64,000 nucleotides of DNA, taken from Pseudomonadota bacterium (GTDB lineage Bacteria > Pseudomonadota > Alphaproteobacteria > Rhodospirillales > Magnetospirillaceae). The stretch lies in NCBI GenBank assembly GCA_021848545.1, contig JAJZUL010000009.1:1-64000 (forward strand). Reading direction: 5' to 3'. The notes under the pieces are model-generated. The model saw nothing but the letters and a program-made list of their open reading frames with translations, was not told the origin of the DNA and did not search any database. The translations under genes were made by a program, and so were the position numbers. Positions 59,061 to 64,000 of this stretch are shown piece after piece (position 1 is the first letter of the stretch; the number at the start of each line of letters is the position of its first letter).

Positions 59061-60049
59061 GCGACGCCGACATCGTCATCCTGCCCGGCGACCGTCCCTG
59101 CGTTTCCGGCGCGGGGGCCGGGACCAGGCCAAAAACCGACGTCGACCGCGCCCAGGCCCGGCCGAAACGGACGCGCGACGCCGGCACGGCCAAAACCAAG
59201 CGGGAGCGCGCGCCCAAACCCGCGCCCAAATCCAAGCGGCGGCCGCCGCGCATCTGGCTGACCCCCGTCCAGAAGATCGCCGCCATCGGCCTGCTGCTGG
59301 TGGCCCTGGCCGGCGGCGGCGCCGTCTGGTGGCATTCGGGAGCGCCGGCCCGGCTGGGCAACGACATGCTGGCGCTGACGGCGCGGGCCGGGTTCAAGGT
59401 CGGGCGCATCGTCGTCACCGGCCGCGACCGCACCACCAACGCCCAGATCGTCTCGGCCCTGGGCGTGCGCGTGGGCACCCCCATCCTGGGCATCGATCTG
59501 GCCGCCGCCCAGGCCCGTCTTCAGGCCATTCCCACCGTCGCCCTGGCGCGGGTGGAACGGCATCTGCCGGGCACCGTGACCGTGGCCCTGACCGAGCGCC
59601 AGCCGGTGGCGGTGTGGCAACGGCCGGACGGCACCTTCACCCTGATCGGCCGCCTGGGCCACGCCATCCCCGGCCCGGTGTCGGGCTACGGCGCCCTGCC
59701 GCTGGTGGTGGGACCGGGCGCGCCCAAGGCCACTGCCGCCCTGCTCGACATGCTGGCCACCGAACCGGGCATGGCGCCCCGGGTCAAGGCGGCGGTGCGG
59801 GTGGGCGAGCGGCGCTGGAACCTGTTCCTGTACCGGATCAAGGGCGGCCTGATGGTCGAACTGCCGGAAAACGGAGCGGAAACCGCCTGGCGGCGCCTGG
59901 CCAGACTCGAAGGCGATCACGGATTGACCCGACGCGGGATCGCCATGGTCGACCTGCGCCTGCCCGACCGCATGATCCTGAGGATGAGCGACAAGACCAA
60001 AGGCGGCGCGGGCAAGAGCCCCGCGCGGGCCCCAGCGGATGGAGCGTAA
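59048..60049 (+). CDS. ftsQ: Cell division protein FtsQ
   Basis: 333-residue divisome protein: a long basic cytosolic N-terminus (to about 75, Lys/Arg/Pro-rich), a membrane segment about 78-98, a POTRA domain beginning near KVGRIVVTGRDRT and the FtsQ beta domain. GGAG lies about 8 nt before ATG 59048; ATG 59057 would give an ATGA overlap with ddl and is also possible. Confidence 0.93.
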   Translation: MRRMSDADIVILPGDRPCVSGAGAGTRPKTDVDRAQARPKRTRDAGTAKTKRERAPKPAPKSKRRPPRIWLTPVQKIAAIGLLLVALAGGGAVWWHSGAPARLGNDMLALTARAGFKVGRIVVTGRDRTTNAQIVSALGVRVGTPILGIDLAAAQARLQAIPTVALARVERHLPGTVTVALTERQPVAVWQRPDGTFTLIGRLGHAIPGPVSGYGALPLVVGPGAPKATAALLDMLATEPGMAPRVKAAVRVGERRWNLFLYRIKGGLMVELPENGAETAWRRLARLEGDHGLTRRGIAMVDLRLPDRMILRMSDKTKGGAGKSPARAPADGA

Positions 60050-60055
60050 GCGGCC

Positions 60056-61306
60056 ATGAGCACTCCCCTCATCGCAGCGTTGGACGTGGGCAGCACCAAG
60101 GTCTGCTGCTTCATCGCCTCGGAGGATTCCGACGGGTCGGTCCGCGTCGCCGGCATCGGCCACCAGGTGGCCCACGGCATGCGCCAGGGCGCCGTGGTCG
60201 ACATGGAGGAACTGGAGCATTCGGTCCGCGCCGCCATGGAAGCGGCCGAGGCCATGGCCGGCGAACGGGTCCGCGCGGTGGTGGTCAACGTCTCCGGCGG
60301 CCAGCCCAATTCGGCCAACGTCCGCATCGAGGCGACCCTGAACGGCCATCCCGTGGATGACAGCGATCTGCGCCGCATCCTGGAACATGGCCGCGCCCAT
60401 CACGACGTCCCCGACCGGGTGCAACTGCACGCCATCCCGGTGGATTACACCATCGACGGCAACGAAGGCATCCGCGATCCGCGGGGCATGTTCGGCGACC
60501 GGCTGGGGGTGGCGATCCACGTCATTTCGGCGGCGACGGGGCCGGTGCGCAACCTGAGCACGGTGATCAACCGCTGCCATCTCGACGTCGCCGCCAGGGT
60601 GGCGTCGCCCTACGCCGCGGGCCTGGCCTGTCTGGTGGAGGATGAAAAGGAACTGGGGGTCACCTGCATCGACATGGGCGGCGGCACCACCTCCATCGCC
60701 GTGTTCCTGGGCGGACAGGTGGTGCATACCGACGTGCTGCCCGTCGGCGGCCATCACGTCACCAGCGACGTCGCCCGCGGCCTGTCCACCTCGGTCGCCT
60801 TGGCCGAGCGCCTGAAGACGCTGTACGGATCGGCCATTCCCTCGGCCGGCGACGACCGCGAGATGCTGAAGGTGCCGCTGGTGGGCGAAAGCGAGGACGG
60901 CGCCTCCAATCAGGTGCCGCGTTCGCTGCTCAACCAGATCATCCAACCCCGCCTTGAAGAGACCCTGGAACTGGTGCGCGCGCACCTGGAACAGGGGGGC
61001 TTCGACAAGCTGGCCGGACGGCGCGTGGTGCTGACCGGCGGCGCCAGCCAGATGCAGGGCGTGCGCGACCTGGCGGGGCTGGTTCTCGATAAACAGGTGC
61101 GGCTTGGCCGCCCTGTCGGTTTTCACGGGCTGGCCGACGCCACCGGCGGCCCGGCCTTTTCCACCTGCGCCGGACTCGTCCGCTACGCCATCGCCCACCC
61201 GCCCGCGCCCCAGCGCGGCCGGAAAGCGGCGGGCGGATACGAATCCGACGGGGGCAAGGCATCCGGTTTCGGCCGGATCGGACAGTGGCTGAAAAAGAAT
61301 TTCTGA
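60056..61306 (+). CDS. ftsA: Cell division protein FtsA
   Basis: 416-residue actin-like protein that ties FtsZ to the membrane. [14 protein letters not shown] at the start, SHS2-type 1C subdomain about 85-165, [14 protein letters not shown] nucleotide motif, [12 protein letters not shown] near 330, and a C-terminal amphipathic helix ([10 protein letters not shown]) for membrane binding. 6 bp after ftsQ. Confidence 0.97.
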   Translation: MSTPLIAALDVGSTKVCCFIASEDSDGSVRVAGIGHQVAHGMRQGAVVDMEELEHSVRAAMEAAEAMAGERVRAVVVNVSGGQPNSANVRIEATLNGHPVDDSDLRRILEHGRAHHDVPDRVQLHAIPVDYTIDGNEGIRDPRGMFGDRLGVAIHVISAATGPVRNLSTVINRCHLDVAARVASPYAAGLACLVEDEKELGVTCIDMGGGTTSIAVFLGGQVVHTDVLPVGGHHVTSDVARGLSTSVALAERLKTLYGSAIPSAGDDREMLKVPLVGESEDGASNQVPRSLLNQIIQPRLEETLELVRAHLEQGGFDKLAGRRVVLTGGASQMQGVRDLAGLVLDKQVRLGRPVGFHGLADATGGPAFSTCAGLVRYAIAHPPAPQRGRKAAGGYESDGGKASGFGRIGQWLKKNF

Positions 61307-61371
61307 GTGCGTTCCAAACCCGAACCCAGACCGGCCGACCGAATCAGGCCGACAACGCGGAGGACAGAACC

Positions 61372-62988
61372 ATGGCTTTGAGTTTCCTTCCAGGAGCTCC
61401 CAGCGAGCTCAAGCCCCGGATCACGGTGATCGGCGTCGGCGGTGCCGGCGGCAATGCCGTCAACAACATGATCGCCTCCAAGCTGGAGGGCGTTGAGTTC
61501 ATCGTCGCCAATACCGACGCCCAGGCCCTGGGCCAGGCGCGGACCGAAAACCGCATCCAGCTCGGCGTGGGCGCGACCCAGGGGTTGGGCGCCGGCTCCA
61601 GGCCCGACGTCGGCCGCATGGCGGCCGAGGAAAGCATCGAGGAACTGACCAATCTGCTGGCCGGCTGCAACATGGTGTTCATCACCGCCGGCATGGGCGG
61701 CGGCACCGGCACCGGCGCCGCGCCGGTGATCGCCCGGGCGGCCCGCGACATGGGCATCCTGACCGTCGGCGTGGTGACCAAGCCCTTCCATTTCGAAGGC
61801 GCCCATCGCATGCGCACCGCCGAAAGCGGCATCGAGGAACTGGCCCAGTTCGTCGATACCCTGATCATCATCCCCAACCAGAACCTGTTCCGGCTGGCCA
61901 CCGAACGCACCACCTTCGCCGACGCCTTCAAGATGGCCGACGACGTGCTGCATTCCGGCGTGCGCGGGGTCACCGACCTGATGGTCATGCCCGGCCTGAT
62001 CAACCTGGATTTCGCCGATATCCGCACGGTGATGAGCGAAATGGGCAAGGCGATGATGGGCACCGGCGAGGCCGGCGGCGAAAAGCGCGCCATCGAAGCG
62101 GCCGAGGCGGCCATTTCCAACCCGCTGCTCGACGACACCTCGATGAAGGGCGCGCGAGGGGTCCTGATCAACATCACCGGCGGCGCCGACATGACCCTGT
62201 TCGAAGTGGACGAGGCGGCCAACCGCATTCGTGACGAAGTGGACAGCGAAGCCAACATCATCTTCGGTTCGACGTTCGACGAAAAGCTGAACGGCGTGAT
62301 GCGGGTATCCGTCGTCGCCACCGGCATCCAGAGCGAAGCGGCGGCGGCGCCCCGCCCCACCACCGTCATCCAGCTGCCCACCGCCGCCCAGCAGCCCCGT
62401 CCCCAGGTCGCCCCCGGCGCCATGCCGGCGGCCCAGCCCCGTCCGGCCCAGCCGGCCATGGCGATGCAGCGCCCGGCCATGGCGCCGATTCCCCCGCGTC
62501 CCGCGATTCAGAACGAACGCCCCGCGACGATGGCCGAACAACGGCCGATGGCCCGTCCGGCGGTCCAGGCCGCGGCCCAGCTTTCGCAGGAAGAGCGCGA
62601 GCCGGAAATCGATTTCCACTCCGATCCCGGCGTCAGGATGGAACCCTCCTTCACCCGGGCGCCGGCGCGGCCGGAAATGAACGAGCAGCCGGACATGGAG
62701 GCCATGTCGCGGGCGGTCACCGGCATCACCAACGCGCCGCAACAGCAACAGCCGCAGCAGCAGCAGCAGCAGTATTTCGCCGAGGAACCGCGCCGGAACG
62801 GCTCGATTCTCGGCCGCATGCTGCCTGACCGCTGGACCAAGGGTTCCCAGCGCGCCGAAGCGGCACCCGCGCCGGCCCCGGCGCCCCAGCCCCGCATGGG
62901 AGCCGTCGAAACCCGCCACGAACCCACGGGGCCGCGGCAAAGCGACGATCTCGACATCCCCGCCTTCCTGCGCCGGCAGGCCAACTGA
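61372..62988 (+). CDS. ftsZ: Cell division GTPase FtsZ
   Basis: 538-residue tubulin-like GTPase forming the Z ring. GTP signature [11 protein letters not shown] near residue 108; GTPase domain about 14-318. A long Pro/Ala/Gln-rich linker (about 320-520) includes a near-pure Gln tract of about 13 residues (around 465-480). The terminal peptide [11 protein letters not shown] is the FtsA/ZipA-type binding tail. GGAGG is before ATG 61372, after 65 bp of non-coding DNA. Confidence 0.98.
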   Translation: MALSFLPGAPSELKPRITVIGVGGAGGNAVNNMIASKLEGVEFIVANTDAQALGQARTENRIQLGVGATQGLGAGSRPDVGRMAAEESIEELTNLLAGCNMVFITAGMGGGTGTGAAPVIARAARDMGILTVGVVTKPFHFEGAHRMRTAESGIEELAQFVDTLIIIPNQNLFRLATERTTFADAFKMADDVLHSGVRGVTDLMVMPGLINLDFADIRTVMSEMGKAMMGTGEAGGEKRAIEAAEAAISNPLLDDTSMKGARGVLINITGGADMTLFEVDEAANRIRDEVDSEANIIFGSTFDEKLNGVMRVSVVATGIQSEAAAAPRPTTVIQLPTAAQQPRPQVAPGAMPAAQPRPAQPAMAMQRPAMAPIPPRPAIQNERPATMAEQRPMARPAVQAAAQLSQEEREPEIDFHSDPGVRMEPSFTRAPARPEMNEQPDMEAMSRAVTGITNAPQQQQPQQQQQQYFAEEPRRNGSILGRMLPDRWTKGSQRAEAAPAPAPAPQPRMGAVETRHEPTGPRQSDDLDIPAFLRRQAN

Positions 62989-63072
62989 CGGTGTCGAAGA
63001 CATGCCGCCGCGCCGTCCTCCGCCGGCGCGGCGGCCGAGCCGAAAAATGGGCACGGCTCGCACGCATCGCCT

Positions 63073-63108
63073 TGGGGGCCGGCCGACCGGCCGCCCCCCC
63101 TTTTTTTG
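63073..63108 (+). terminator. Intrinsic terminator of the dcw operon
   Basis: A G-rich arm (GGGGG, CGGCC) pairs with GGCCG and CCCCC with one mismatch, followed by seven T (63101-63107). Ends the ftsZ transcript. Confidence 0.85.
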
Positions 63109-63220
63109 GCGCGCGGAGACGCCATGACGGACCGGAAGGGAGCGTAACAATTCGAAACAATGATTGATTTGAGAGGCGCGCACGAGACTGCTACACCCTA
63201 AGCGTCGTCAGAGCCGATGA

Positions 63221-63300
63221 AGTTCTTTTTGAAACGGTGAAGCCGTTCTGGAAACGGTGAGCCCTTTTTCGAAATGGTGGGGCCCTTTTCGAAAAAACGG
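63221..63300 (+). repeat. Four 20-bp imperfect tandem repeats upstream of lpxC
   Basis: Units at 63221-63240, 63241-63260, 63261-63280 and 63281-63300. Shared core: a C/T-rich left half, then GAAA-x-GGTG; the last unit ends AAACGG. Exactly two helical turns apart, which would suit binding sites for a regulator on one face of the DNA. A separate exact direct repeat TTCAAGAAT (63337-63345 and 63355-63363) follows closer to the gene. Confidence 0.7.
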
Positions 63301-63392
63301 GATAAATCACGGCCAATACGGAGAACGAACGGATCGTTCAAGAATACGGTCCGTTTCAAGAATGTCGCGTGACGACGAGCGCTGGAAGGGAA

Positions 63393-64000
63393 ATGATCGT
63401 GACTTTCATGGCAGATGGTGTGGCGTCCGCGCAGAATTGGTCTCTGGGCGCGATGGAATCCGCCGTCCCCCCCCAACGCACGCTGAAGTCCGCCATCGGC
63501 TGCACCGGCATCGGTCTGCATACGGGCGCCAAGGTGTCGATGGTCCTGCACCCGGCCGCCCCCGACAGCGGCATCCGTTTTCGCCGCACCGACCTCGGTG
63601 CCGGGAGCGCCGCCGGCGCCACCATCCCCGCCTTGTGGTCCCAGGTCGGCGATACCCGCATGAACACCAGTCTCGCCGGCGAAAACGGCGTGGTGGTGGG
63701 TACCGTCGAACATCTGATGAGCGCTTTGGCCGGATGCGGCATCGACAATTGCCTGATCGAGATCAACGGCGCGGAAGTCCCGGTGATGGACGGATCGGCG
63801 GCGCCGTTCGTGTTCCTGGTGGAATGCGCCGGCATCCAGGCGCAGCCGGCACCGCGGCGCGCCGTCCGCATACTGAAGCCGGTCACCGTGCGCGACGGCG
63901 ACCGCATGGCCAGCCTGGAGCCGGCGGACGGGTTTTCGGTACGGTTCGAGATCGATTTCGACAGCAGCGCCATCGCCCGCCAGGAACGGCAGACGGTCAT
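63393..64000 (+). CDS. lpxC: UDP-3-O-acyl-N-acetylglucosamine deacetylase LpxC (partial)
   Basis: First committed step of lipid A synthesis; zinc deacetylase. About 202 codons are in the window, the rest is cut by its end. [28 protein letters not shown] (zinc His) and [13 protein letters not shown] are family blocks. Possible starts are ATG 63393 (GGAAGG 3 nt before), 63408 or 63453 ([11 protein letters not shown], closest to the family N-terminus). It is separated from ftsZ by a terminator and its own leader. Confidence 0.95.
   Translation, partial: MIVTFMADGVASAQNWSLGAMESAVPPQRTLKSAIGCTGIGLHTGAKVSMVLHPAAPDSGIRFRRTDLGAGSAAGATIPALWSQVGDTRMNTSLAGENGVVVGTVEHLMSALAGCGIDNCLIEINGAEVPVMDGSAAPFVFLVECAGIQAQPAPRRAVRILKPVTVRDGDRMASLEPADGFSVRFEIDFDSSAIARQERQTV

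Overview
The window is about 66% G+C chromosomal DNA from an alphaproteobacterium. Gene content and order point to Rhodospirillales, close to Magnetospirillum or Phaeospirillum: purM-purN divergent from DUF2066-PerM-hdaA, comF-grxC-nitrilase, an alphaproteobacterial dcw order, a MlotiK1-type K+ channel, and globin, HD-GYP and GGDEF-EAL sensory proteins. This placement is inferred from gene content, not from a search. I saw no magnetosome genes, transposase, phage genes, CRISPR array or tRNA.

Layout. 1-464: tandem dispersed repeat and a nested inverted-repeat element, then ubiG. 1.3-3.0 kb: a tiny membrane ORF and an unrecognised 360-residue protein. 3.0-7.3 kb: methyltransferase-sfsA-map on minus and comF-grxC-nitrilase on plus, back to back. 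7.5-9.8 kb: globin-coupled HD-GYP protein, double MliC-like lipoprotein-type domain protein, small methyltransferase. 10.0-14.2 kb: eno and pepN, divergent. 14.1-19.0 kb: hdaA, PerM-type permease and DUF2066 on minus, purM-purN on plus; purM has no ordinary start codon. 19.4-26.5 kb: DsrE2-like, FadL-like, DUF2892 and a two-gene RND pump, then a CoA-binding protein. 26.8-30.2 kb: a large PAS-GAF-PAS-GGDEF-EAL protein. 30.3-36.1 kb: a flagellar segment with a FlaG-like protein, a TPR-O-GlcNAc-transferase-like enzyme and a giant FlgL/flagellin-like protein behind a sigma-54 promoter. 36.1-39.4 kb: SDR, DUF1491, cyclic-nucleotide-gated channel, EEP nuclease. 39.5-43.3 kb: hemerythrin-like protein, cheZ, OmpW and two receivers, one with the phosphoacceptor lost. 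43.3-44.0 kb: RNase P RNA followed by two tandem repeat units. 44.4-63.0 kb: a complete dcw cluster, mraZ-rsmH-ftsL-ftsI-murE-murF-mraY-murD-ftsW-murG-murC-murB-ddl-ftsQ-ftsA-ftsZ, most junctions being 4-bp ATGA overlaps. It ends at a strong terminator, and lpxC (cut by the window edge) starts behind a separate region containing four 20-bp repeats.

How the genes fit together. The last 20 kb make and divide the cell wall as one long operon with likely MraZ autoregulation. The middle is motility and signalling: c-di-GMP enzymes, cheZ, receivers and a flagellar filament/hook-junction protein next to a candidate protein glycosyltransferase. The rest is housekeeping.

The most unusual signals are non-coding: a tandem intergenic repeat with compensatory stem changes, a 128-bp three-way-junction element upstream of the receiver pair, a 20-bp repeat array before lpxC, and the apparent AUU start (or 1-bp deletion) of purM.
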